From: Nemopilema nomurai
Lineage: Eukaryota; Cnidaria; Scyphozoa; Rhizostomeae; Rhizostomatidae
Assembly: GCA_003864495.1 (NCBI GenBank)
Contig: ML133487.1
Span: 186,001-250,000 of the forward strand
Reading direction: 5' to 3'
Length of the DNA stretch: 64,000 nucleotides
Positions 11,801-22,900 of the stretch are shown here, piece after piece. A program made the position numbers and the translations under genes. The notes under the pieces were generated by a model. The model was given only the letters and a program-made list of their open reading frames with translations, was not told where the DNA came from and ran no database searches. The stretch's first letter is position 1, and each line of letters starts with the position of its first letter.

Positions 11801-12892
11801 CTCCAATCTATTCTTCAGTTTCTTTGGTGTTGTTCCAAGTTCTCCTATAAGTATTGGAATTACTGTCACCCTCATGTCCCATAACTTTTTATCTCTCTCG
11901 CAAGGTCTTGATATTTTTCAATCTTTTCCACCCCCTTGAAGTTTACTCTTGTATAATAGGGAATGGCAAAGTCTATGATTGTAACCAGTGATGTGCCTAG
12001 ACCATTTAGCTTGGGGGCGTTCAGAAAAAAGTGACCAACTATACTTTTTGACCAACTTTTTCCCCATAGAAAACTTATTTACAATGAAAAGGATTATCAA
12101 AATCAAACTTAATGATAGCAATTTTAGAGCAAATATGGCTCGAAAGTATAAGCAAATTGAGTTTGCGGAAATTAATTTTTGTGGATTTCACATTTTTCGG
12201 GTGAATCCATGAGAATCTTTCGGCAAAAAATCAATTATAGGTTAATCCTCAAAAATGGATTACAGCTTTTTTTGAGCTCCTCATAGCAATAATTTAAATT
12301 TATAAAATTTTCTTCAATCTACAAGAATTTTAAAAGACTGGCGGGGCAAATATGACTTATACTGCATTGCATTATACTGCAAATCCTTAAAGTTTCTCTA
12401 ATCGGAAGTAATTCTTGCTCAATTAAAGGTTATCGCAAAACAACCCGATCAGTGAAACGAATTATTTATCAGCAAAATTAATACCCTTTTAGAAAATAAT
12501 TGTTTCAAGTGAAATGTCATATGTATGATTTTTGTGTTTTTAGGGACGTCAAGTGACAAGCACCACATGCAGAAAATCAATATGGCTATTAGCTAGGGTC
12601 GTTAAATTCCCATTAATGGAAAGTTTCCCTTTGCATAACCCCCCATCGGCCCATCCCTGATTGTAACGTACTTTGCTTCTTTATCTACGACAATCAGATC
12701 CGGACGTCTAGCTTCGATCACTTGGTCAGTTTGGATGTCAAAGTCCCACAATATCTTGTATCTCTCATTTTCCTGTAATGCCTCTCGCTGATGTTCGTAC
12801 TCCTTCGTCATTACTTCGGTCCCATTTTTACGACACACTTCCCAGTGGATTTGTTTTCCAACCCAATCATGTCGACGTTTGTACTCTTTTTG
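11801..12892 (-). mobile_element. Fossil non-LTR retrotransposon (LINE) 3' coding fragment, interrupted
   Basis: The minus-strand reading from 12892 downward gives YKRRHDWVGKQIHWEVC, then KILWDFDIQTDQVIEARRPD. After the hAT-like insertion it continues at 11985 with IIDFAIP, VEKIEKYQDLARE and VIPILIGELGT. This block is familiar from the region downstream of the reverse transcriptase in many invertebrate LINEs. The RPD followed by a later Asp/Lys-type strand may belong to a restriction-like endonuclease fold, which is an inference. At least one frameshift is present (near LARE/KLWDM) and there is no reverse transcriptase core here, so it is a dead fragment. Its 5' side runs into an ATT microsatellite. 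Confidence 0.75.
11986..12659. mobile_element. hAT-like non-autonomous DNA transposon inserted in the LINE fragment
   Basis: The ends are CAGTGATGTGCC (11986) and GGCCCATCCCTG (ending 12659), inverted repeats matching at 10 of 12 positions. They are flanked by a perfect 8-bp target duplication ATTGTAAC at 11978-11985 and 12660-12667. The 8-bp duplication and CAGNGATG-type ends are hallmarks of the hAT superfamily. The 674-bp interior has no transposase-like frame, so it would have moved with a transposase supplied in trans. The insertion separates two halves of one LINE reading frame, which confirms the boundaries independently. Confidence 0.85.
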
Positions 12893-12955
12893 AATATTAA
12901 TATTAATATTATTATCATTACTTTTATTATTTTTATTATTATTATTTTGATTGAC
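12893..12955. repeat. ATT-type trinucleotide microsatellite
   Basis: Repeats of ATT, TTATT and AATATT. The tract abuts the 5' side of the LINE fragment and gives an Asn/Ile-rich shadow translation on the minus strand. Confidence 0.8.
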
Positions 12956-13020
12956 TCTTTGAGAGATCAATTGTTTCTATATGCCCAACCAACGGTCCCA
13001 GCCTTCAGGGAGACTAGCCT

Positions 13021-13500
13021 TTACTTTTGGCAAGTCTAGACGTCTTTTAAGCTAAGTAAACTGGAATCAGCAGATATTTTCGACTTTAAATATCTTTGGG
13101 ATCCAACACGACCATTTGGAAAGTTTGTAAAGAACTACCACCTTACCCTTAGCTTGTTCTTCAACTTCGTTTAAACTTTGATCATTCTTTCAGGCTGGCG
13201 TATTTCAAAAAATTTATAAAGAGTAGTAACTGACTGAATGTAATTAATTTCAAATTCTGTTACTTTGTTATTATTCATTGCGATATTTGCGCCCACACCT
13301 TGCAGAAGTACCCTAAGTGTACCCTGAGTGATATCCATAGGACCAGCAGTTCTCTGGTGCCCTGCGCAGGCGAGCCATCGGAAGCACATTGACACAGGGC
13401 GGGTCAACCAACAATAGGGAAACTGGGACACCAGCAGATGGATTAGAATCTGGCTTCCGCTTCAGTAGCAAACTCTCTCTCTCTTGTCACTGTGGGGTGC
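13021..13500. other. Intergenic sequence upstream of the collagen promoter
   Basis: No recognisable gene. The minus-strand frame of 86 codons at 13171-13431 matches no family I can name and has no splice partner. Confidence 0.4.
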
Positions 13501-13518
13501 CATTATACTATACCGCAA

Positions 13519-13525
13519 TATAAAG
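13519..13525 (+). promoter_or_regulatory. Putative TATA box of the collagen gene
   Basis: TATAAAG lies about 135 bases before the collagen start codon, which would put transcription start near 13550 and leave a short 5' leader. It is based on motif and position only. Confidence 0.4.
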
Positions 13526-13657
13526 ATAAATTATGGAAAGTTTTAGTATTGGCGAGTTACTGTGGTCGCTGCTCCTCGCGTACGGCCCTGTCAGCGGAGC
13601 GAGACACAGAAAAGCGTCGTATATTTCCCACTGCCACATCGGCAGTCTAAAGGGAAG

Positions 13658-16600
13658 ATGGACGTTTCCATAAAGCTGTTGTCTTGGCTGTTTTTATTCT
13701 CTGTTATTGCTGGAGCTCTGGCACAGAATGAAGGTGAGAAAGATTTTCAACTATATGAATTTAAATTTTCGCTGTTTGTTATTGCTTATACCTTAAGGAG
13801 AAAGTGGTTCCCTCAAGTAAACTAAAAATTGTGGATGCTGGTGTTCCTTGTGAACAAAACTAACCTGTAGCTAATTGGTTACAGAAAAGCATGCTTTAGG
13901 GCTATTGAAACTGGCGAGCCTTCTTTGGCCTTGGGCAATATTTTCAACCATATCGCTCATCGCGCCTCGTAAGATGTCACATGCAATCGCCAAAGGGCTG
14001 ATTGGGAACCGATGCATTTCTCACTCTAAGTTTCAATTTATAACCCAGAATTGAAGGAGTCTAGTCAGAACCAACAGAGGATTTTCTGATGGGAGGGCCC
14101 ATGAGGTTGCATCATGCCATCCTCAAAGTTTGGAGGCTTATTTTTGGAATATTGGCACTGCTTGAAACCAAAGGATAATGCATTAGAAGATTTAATGTTC
14201 TTCTAACCTTAGAGTGGTAAATAGCATCGTGTATGACTAGTTTAGTTTAGGAATTGAATCACGCGAACCTTTGTGAAGAGCCCTCGTTGACTTCCGGTGG
14301 ACACCAGAGGACTTGCGGTCATTTTGAGTGAGCCCTTCCAACTCGCAATTTTCGTGTCCCTCATCAATCTCTACGAGAAACAGAGATCTCAACTTTAACT
14401 CTAGATTGGTACAGCATATACAACAAGGAATACAAGAATCTTTCCGCAAAGCAGCGATAAGGAGAGAATGCGCTCAGAAATATCTCGGGGCGAAGTTCCA
14501 GTCGCACTCGCCCTGTAGGCTTGCTACCCTAAGGCGATGCAGTTGTTTTGAGATTCGCTCTCGTAGTGACTGCTTTCCATTTGTTGTGGCGCTCAATTTC
14601 TCGACGACATTTGCATGCCTGAGCTGGGTTTTTATATTTGTTCGCATTTTGCGCTAATTGTTGGGGCAGAGTGATAGCAGGGTTATTGGCATCTCCAGAA
14701 ACCAGCGCTCGTCTTCCTTGCAATGTGAAATGGGCAATACACAGGGGCGGCGGGAAACAAATTTGACTTCGTTGTGGGGAATTTAGAGAGACCTTGGTTT
14801 TTTCTAACCGTTGTTTGATTTGTTAACTTTATTACAGCTCTTGGCTAGAGCCCCTTTGCAGATATGTAGATCATTCTAACAAGAAACTGAGATATTCTAT
14901 AATTTCACAAGGATTTGAAAAATGAATGTAATTGCAGGATAATTTTATCGCATGTAACAAAGCATTCGAAGTAAAGCAATGGAAAGAGAGGCAATATTTT
15001 CCCTCGCAGCTTGAGAGCTTTGGAAACAATACACCGGAAAGGACTGAAGTAGACAAAGGGATAACAACAATGATTGTTTAGCGAGGGGCCGCGTGTGGAA
15101 AATTCGGTAGTACAATTTAAAGTCGTTGTGGTTGTTGTTAGAGCGCGATTTTCCACTAAAAGCTAAGGCTCAGGATGTATTCTTTGGAAAGCATTTTTGT
15201 TTGCTTTTGAGTCAATGTGGAATGGTGTCTTGAGTTTTTGATGATTTTTTGATGATTTTTTGCAGCTATACCTGAAGAGGAAAAGGAATTCCCTCCAGGG
15301 GAATTGCCTCCACCGGAAGCCCAGGTTACCATTTTTATAAAACATTAATGTTTTGGTTTGAGTGCCGGTTGAAAATGTGTCTCTGTCTCATTTTCCCCTA
15401 ATGTGTCTCTAATGAAAAAATTATCTGTAGCCAAATCTTACACTTTAACTTATGTTTAGCATAGGTTCATAGCCCCTAGCAAAATCCTATAGGGATCACA
15501 TTGGCAATAGGGCTGAGTGGGAATTATTCAACTATGAAAATCACTCTATTTTTCTTGGAAAATGTCAGTTCATTTGTTTATTGTTCACTGATAGTGGACT
15601 AAACTTAATTTGAAAGTTTGTGTCTCATTTTGATAGTTACAAATACCTGTAGATCATGAAGTAACAAGTATCATGTAGAAGAGTTATATGTAGAAATTGC
15701 TAAAAGTATGGTCATGAAGAAATTGCTCCAAAACGATTTGTAATAGTTGAGAAAATTTCTCATTCTCATTTCCAAATGCCCTATTTTGTAAAAAGCTGTT
15801 GGCACATATTGTGTCTATTACCCTTTCCTTTATGTTGGACTTCAAGTTTTAAAGATATATGCTATTATATCAAGAATAAAAATTTTAAACTAAAATTTTT
15901 TTCCAGAAAAAAGCACAAAAAGGAGATAAAGGACCAAAAGGACCAATAGGAGATCCGGTAGTTATTTTATTTGTTAAAGATTTTTATACACCAAGTTACA
16001 TCTTGTTTATTTTATAGATTTACATTTAAGCACCACTCTATCACAAAAAATTTAAAATATTTTTCTTGTAGGGACCTGAAGGCAACAAGGGCCCCAAAGG
16101 TGATGCAGGAGATGAAGGACCTCAAGTATGCTAGCATTCCAAATATATTTAAAACCTAGACTCTTATGTTCTCATTCAGAGGAAAATGTTTATTTTTGTG
16201 TGTTCTTTTGAGACAGAGAGCAAAGATAAAAAAATGTCTTTGGAAATGGAAAGTTATCTGTTTTATGAAAATTGCTGATTGTTAGTATTTCCTACTAACT
16301 AACTTTAAATTCTTGTTAAATTTGGGTGGATAACTTTGTTAATGGTTGTCGAGGCACAGTGTGTTCACTGCAATTTCCTTCCCAAATAATGCATGCATTT
16401 GTTTCTATAAGAAAAATTTTGATGATGAAATCTAATAGTTCAGGCTTGAAGTGGTTATAATGTTGCACACTTTTGACTAAAGAACAAAGAAAAAAAGGCT
16501 TTTACTACAATACATACCTAGCAAGCCCTTTTTGGAGTCCAATATGATTATAAAAATACATAAACAATTCCTACAATTCTAGCTAGTGAAGTGTTTGTTC

Positions 16601-16997
16601 TCTTTCCAAGCTAAGTGTGATTTCTTTCCAGTAAGTTGCTTATTTTTATAAAAGGGAATAATTGGATCTGATGGGCCAGATGGTGAAGAGGGAGAAGTTG
16701 GGAAAGCTGGTCCTCCAGGACCTCCCGGAACCAACCAGACAGTAAGTTCATCGTTAGAAACTGTTTTGGAAAGTATTGAAACAAGCGATTTATTTGCCCA
16801 TATCACAGTTCAATTTTTCAACTTATAATCCAGTAGAGTTTCATAGTGCATTTTATGCATTGATTGTATCTCAAGGTTAACCCAAATAATGAGAGGTGTT
16901 TTGGTTGCCTGTTGATGTATTTGGTAAATTTTCTCTTGATTATGTATATAATTTCTCCTTTTTCTCTTAGACTCAAGTCACCATTTATGGACCACCT
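13658..16997 (+). other. Collagen exons 1-6: signal peptide, N-propeptide, minor helix
   Basis: Exons are 13658-13733 (phase 1), 15266-15324, 15907-15957, 16072-16125, 16655-16741 and 16971-16997. Exon 1 holds the signal peptide. Exon 2 is rich in Glu and Pro. Exons 3-5 hold the minor helix, from [12 protein letters not shown] to GPPGPP. Exon 5 ends GTNQT, and exon 6 (TQVTIYGPP) completes the N-telopeptide-like linker and supplies the first major-helix triplet. The donor of exon 2 (CAG|GTTACC) is weak but keeps frame. Introns inside this block contain only unassigned sequence. Confidence 0.9.
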
Positions 16998-19900
16998 GTA
17001 AGTGACTTTTTCCTCCATGCATAGTTACATAGCTAGCTAATTTTTGTGTGAAAAACACACACATTGTCATCTCATTTGACCACAAACAATTTAGAGGCTC
17101 CTAATTTTATGTCAGTGCATATAAATGAAATTGAATGCACCTGTTTTATTTAAAGTTTTCAGGACGCATAAAGTTCTCAACCTTCCTTTTTAGTACATTT
17201 TAGTTTTTTTGAAAAATACTTGAAAAATTGTTTTTAGGGTGTAAGGGGACCTGCTGGCCCACAAGGTGACCAAGGCATCAAGGTAATGAAAATGTTTACA
17301 ATCTTGTGTTAGTCAGTAGTGCTATCCTATAACAACATTTAAAGATATCAACAAGCTCAACATAGGGAAATGCTTCAGGCATTTGTACTAGTGAAAATAT
17401 TTTCATCTAACTTTTATAGCAGTGATTATTTTACCTGTTTGAATTGACCAATGAATTATACAAGTTCATGATTTAAGAAAGAAACCTTCACTTTGAATAT
17501 CAATTCTAAAAAGAAGTAACTTACATCTTACCCTAGGGCATAGCCCCTCTTCAAAGCCTGGCTTGGCAATAATTTTAATTTTATGTATGTTTTTGCTATT
17601 TTAGGGACCTGGTGGCGAAAAGGGCGAGAATGGCCCGCAAGGACCCAGAGGACCTATAGTATGTAACCACATGCTTCATTGTACTTTTTCTGTGATGCAG
17701 CTTTTTCCCAGCCAAATAGGAATATTTTGACTACATTCAAAGATACATTGTCTTAATTTTGCCATACTCTTGTTGCATAATGCTAACACATAACAGAACT
17801 GTATGTATATGTGTAGTAAATATAAAGAATTAGTGAGCTAGATGCTCAGATATGTGCTATTAAAATATATTTTGAATTTAGGTTTTTTAATGGTAATATG
17901 TCATCTTAAGTTTGTATTTCTTTATCACAACTTAGGGCCCAATGGGAGATGCAGGCTCAGCTGGACCAAATGGTGTTGATGGTGCTGAGGTGAGCTTTGC
18001 AAGTTTGTTTGAACAATATTGTGTCATTATCTATTTTTCCAATGTTTTATATTATATATCTTTGGAAATTTCCGGGAATAATTGTTGAAGCAGAAGCTTC
18101 TCTTTTGATTATATATGTTAATTGGTTTTTTATTTGTTTATTTTAGGGACCTAAAGGACCAAAGGGACGACAAGGGCCTGTTGGAGCTGTTGGTTTGCCA
18201 GTAAGTTGTCTTTGGTTTAGGCATGGATGGAAATTTAGATATATACATTTTGAAATACTCTATATGAGCTGATCCTCTTTATATATATATATATCTGATT
18301 TAACAAAGTTTGCATAATAAATGTAGGGGGCAGGTTTTATAAAAGTGAGGGTTGAAAGATCAGTCTTTGTAATTTGAAAATAGGCCACATGCGGCATTTC
18401 GCACACCTTGATTACTTTGCGAGTGCGATGGCGTGCGATGCTAACCGCTTTTTATCGGTTGTTTCGCATACCTGTTGTCAAGAACTGGGTGCTGCTTTAA
18501 AGAGACCTAATTTGGCGACTTTGAGTTAAAGCTGCTTTGAAAATCTTCGAAACATAAGCAATTTTAAAAAATTTTGTTGCAAATTCTTTGTTTTGTGCGT
18601 GCGATGATTAGCACGTCTTGGACAATTTGCGCGTGTGTGGAGGCGTGCACGTGCAATCGCATGCCTCGTATTACAAAGACTGAAAGATGTTTATCAAGTA
18701 GACATATGTTTTTTCTTTTAGTAGCTTGTTTCTTGATTGCTTTAAGAGCTGTGTTATCACAATTCTACCCAATTTATTTAAAGCAAGTGCTTAATGATCT
18801 AAATTTATGTAATAATTTTACTTTAGGGTTTGGCTGGTTCCAACGGTGCAAGAGGTCTCAAAGGTAACAAGGGACCTGCTGGAAGCCCAGGAACCAAAGG
18901 AGAAGGAGGAGATGCTGGGCGACGTGGAAAAGACGTATGTACTTTTTCCAGTTTATTGTAGTAAATAATTTTTTAGTTCTATACATTTACTAGTTATTAT
19001 TAATGCAACTTAACTGCTGATTTTAGCGAACAATCAAGCTAAACTGAAAAATTTCTTAAGTTCAGTTTGTATTTATGTATATTTATATATCTTTTAATAT
19101 TTCTTTAAATGTCTCTTAGATGTCTGTATGTATGAAGCTGGTATACATGTGAAGCTAGGTTTTTTGAAGTGTTGAATATCAAATTGTCAGGACACATTAC
19201 AATTTCATGAGAATTATATGGCACATTTTGATTTCAGGGAGCTGCAGGTCTTGCTGGAACCAAGGGAGATAAGGGTAATTCTGTAAGTAAATTTCACTCC
19301 AATACTATTTGTACATAATCAATTTCTGTCACTTTTCATTTAACAATGGGTTCTTAGCAATTTTTCAATGACTGCTCTGTTTATAATTCTGTTTTCAATT
19401 CATGGCAATTAGGTAACAGAAGTCCCAAATATGAATTCATTTTATATTATATATATATCTACCCAATCTACAGACAGTACTGTTTCGCCCTTTTGGGCTT
19501 GTCAGTGCAGCATAGAGCTTGTCTGTGACACAGCTGGGGCAATGCTATCAGAGCAACAAGGCAGTTTAACTGGTTGGTTATGGGACCCTGCCAAAGTGCT
19601 CAAACTGTGCATGTGCAATGAGCTTTGCATAATGCTAAAAGCAGGTCCCCAGTTTGCATATTTGCAAAATGTAATATATTACTGATGAAGCGAAAAGGAA
19701 ACGTCTTACAAAATTGTTTTCTTTGAGTTTATATATATATATATATATATCTTATATCGACTTTGTATAAAGCTTCTAAGGCCTGAATTTTTTGTTTTTT
19801 GTTAGGGTGCACAAGGTCCTCAGGGCTACCCAGGAGCAAGGGGACCATCTGGTGAAACTGTAAGTACATGTTTAAACATAAGGGAATTTTTGAAAATTAT

Positions 19901-22900
19901 CTTTTATTTTATTACTTTGTATAATAGAAAGCGAGTTGGTTTTCTGAGTTGTATTTGTTTGGTCTTAAAAATCGATTTCCTGTAATATCTGTTGTGTATT
20001 CTTTATAAATTCATTATACATTTTGACCAGTGGTTAATCTCAAGTGGGGTATTTTATTGAACAATATAAATCTGTAGGGTCCAGCTGGAAAAGATGGTGC
20101 AGATGGACCTGCAGGAGCTCCAGGACCAAGAGGACCTGATGGATCTCCTGGTGTCCAAGGCCCTGCTGGAGAGGGTGGTGATACAGGTCCAGATGGATCC
20201 CAGGGACCAGATGGAAGAAGGGGTGAAAGAGGAAACCCTGGTTTTTCTGGAGAGCCAGGTGCACCAGGAGCCACCGGACCATCAGGTGAAGATGGTGCCC
20301 CAGGAGCTCAAGGACAAAGGGGTCTTGCTGGACCTCCTGGCTTTAGAGGAAATCAAGGGCCCAGAGGTTTGATGGGACCAAGTGGAAAGAGAGGTCCCCG
20401 TGGTCCACACGGCACACAGGGAGATTCTGGTGCCCCTGGTGATTCTGGTGAGACTGGTGGCAGGGGAAACAAGGGTCCACGTGGTTTGACTGGTCCAGTT
20501 GGACAACAAGGTCCAATTGGCAAACAAGGTAGTGATGGACGCCCTGGTGTTCCTGGACCAACTGGATCCCCTGGTCCAAGGGGTCTCCCTGGAAACCCAG
20601 GTGCTCCAGGTTTTGATGGTTTCCGTGGAATTAAGGGACACAGAGGCCCCAAGGGATATCCAGGACCATTTGGAGAAAAAGGAGACAGGGTAATTAAGTT
20701 TGAAAAAGTTTCTGTTACTGTATGATGATAGGATTCTTGATAGGATTTGAGTCTTTCTTTCTGAAAGAATGCTTAACAAGTTCCAACAATGACATCAGAT
20801 TGAAAGCTTTTTCATCTTTGATCTTTCATCAATTATTACTATATTGATTATTTTTTGGGTAACTGGATTATTTGTATCAAGTATTATTCATCTTCAGTTG
20901 TTATTTATCCTATTCCAAGATCAAGCTATAAGTTTCCGGTTTATTTTATATCTAGGGAACTGATGGCAAGAAGGGAGCCATTGGAATCCGTGGTCCAAGG
21001 GTAATTCTTTTTTTAATTCTGCTTTATTTTCTAAAAAAAGGTGGCTATCTCTAGAAAGTCTTTGAATGTCAAACCCAGTGGTAACTAAGGACAATAGGAG
21101 ACAATTTTCTGCCTTTCATTTTCTGTTGCTCCTTCTGCTTCCTTGTAAAGCTAGGTGTCATGATTCTCACTGGTTTGGTATTGCAAATTTGTGAGCTAAT
21201 ACAATGATAAATCTCAAGTTCCTCTTGTTTTATGATTGTGTAACAAATCATTTTATAATCAGATCTGAATGGTCTTCATCGATCTCTTTCAGGGACCACC
21301 AGGCATGCCAGGCCCAGCTGGTTTAGAAGGAAAAGATGGTGCAATTGTAAGATCTCACTTTTAAAGTGCTTATCCTTTTGATTGTTAGTTGTGCTTTAAA
21401 TTTATAAACATTTGACTGAATTTTGCAGCTATATATTGTTGTCTTTAGCTTTATATTGGCACTATAATTGTCATCTTCAATTTTATTTAAAACTTTTGTT
21501 ACAAGTGCATCAGGCATTGGGTGGAAGTGGTTTAAGCCCATCTAATGTCAAATGGTCTTCCTACTATGCACCATTAAAGAGTTTTATATGTAAAATGACT
21601 TTTAATCTACTTGTAGGGTTTGTCAGGAAAAGATGGAGATATTGGAGCTCCAGGACAACCAGTAAGTGCTACATTGTTAATCCCCAGGCCTTTTCATTTT
21701 CAGTAAACTTTGAATTGAGCTAATGATGGTGTATGTTTCATCTTTGAACCATATATATGTTACATCTGATTTATCATGCCATTTTTCTTATATGTTTTAA
21801 CTTTGGAATCTGATTGTGATTTGTTCTGTTGATGGGGGCTGAAATATTGTTGATTTTGATGAATTTTGCTAATTTTTATCATAGGGACCCCCAGGTATCC
21901 AAGGAGAACCTGGTGCACCAGGCCAGAAGGGAGACAGAGGATTTGCTGGTCGTGATGGTGAATCTGGCTTTGATGGATCTTCAGGCGAAGCTGTAAGTGC
22001 TTCTTTTGTTTCTGAATTTCAATTATATATACCATTGCAACAAGTATAAAATTGATCACACTTGGAAAAAATCTTTCATTTTTATCTATGATTTCAGACA
22101 AGAATAGCTTGATATGAAAGTTGAAAGTATTAATCTAGCTTCTGATCCTCCTTTGTTTGGAATATGTATATCATTGTTGCAGAAACAAATACTAATAGTT
22201 TTTAATGTATGAAATTATTCACTGTATATATATATATATATATATTTATACAAATAAATATACCATTTTTTTCAATTTTCTGTTGAATTCAAATCTCACT
22301 TCCTTTATGTCTCTTGTTCTCTTTATTAGGGTGACCGTGGACCAACTGGACCCCCTGGAAAATCTGGACCATCTGGAAAGTCAGTAAGTACCTTTGACAT
22401 TTTAAATTTAAGCTTTATGTGTATATATATTTTGTTTGGTTACTGTGTAAGAATGTTTAATTCTGCAAAAACATAACTTCAAAGCCAATATGCTTACCAC
22501 TCTTACTTGCTAGTTTATCAGTGTAGTCAATTTGATGTTGTCCAACTTTTTTTTCAGTCAGACAGACAGTTTCTTTTAGGTTTAATGTTCCTTTTTCTTT
22601 GCTAGGGTGCTCGTGGTGACCAAGGAGAGCAAGGTAGAAGAGGAAATCCAGGTCCCCTTGTAAGTATTGTGAAGAAATGTTTTTGGTTTTGTTAGAGCAT
22701 ATGAATTTCATATCAATCCAAAATGGATATTGGTAGTTAGCAAGATATTTGCAAAATGAATAAATGAATTTGTCACCATTTCCCCTTTTTTTAATTATAA
22801 GCAGAAACCCACTGTTGCTAATGATGATGAAGTTGACAATGATGAATGACCTAAATATTGTGACACATCTATCAATTTGTTACTGTCAAGTTAATTAATA

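Larger units (their letters stand above)
17238..20689 (+). other. Collagen exons 7-14: start of major helix, with a 612-bp exon
   Basis: Exons are 17238-17282, 17605-17658, 17936-17989, 18147-18200, 18827-18934, 19238-19282, 19806-19859 and 20078-20689. Sizes are 45, 54, 54, 54, 108, 45, 54 and 612 bp. The last holds 68 uninterrupted Gly-X-Y triplets, from GPAGKD to GEKGDR, and includes GIKGHR, a motif seen at cross-link sites of vertebrate chains but here at a different helix position (about 325-330). Exon 11 includes GLKGNK, which puts a lysine at helix residue 87, the position of the classical N-terminal cross-link lysine. Confidence 0.93.

Noticed and set aside
14328..14657. 109-codon frame in the first collagen intron as a possible N-propeptide module
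   Set aside because: No Cys pattern of VWC, WAP or TSPN modules, and it does not splice in phase between exons 1 and 2.
20014..20779. Several long open frames on the minus strand and in other + frames across the 612-bp collagen exon
   Set aside because: The Gly-X-Y code (GGN repeated every 9 bases) opens the alternative frames. The minus-strand Pro-rich translation is the mirror of Gly codons.
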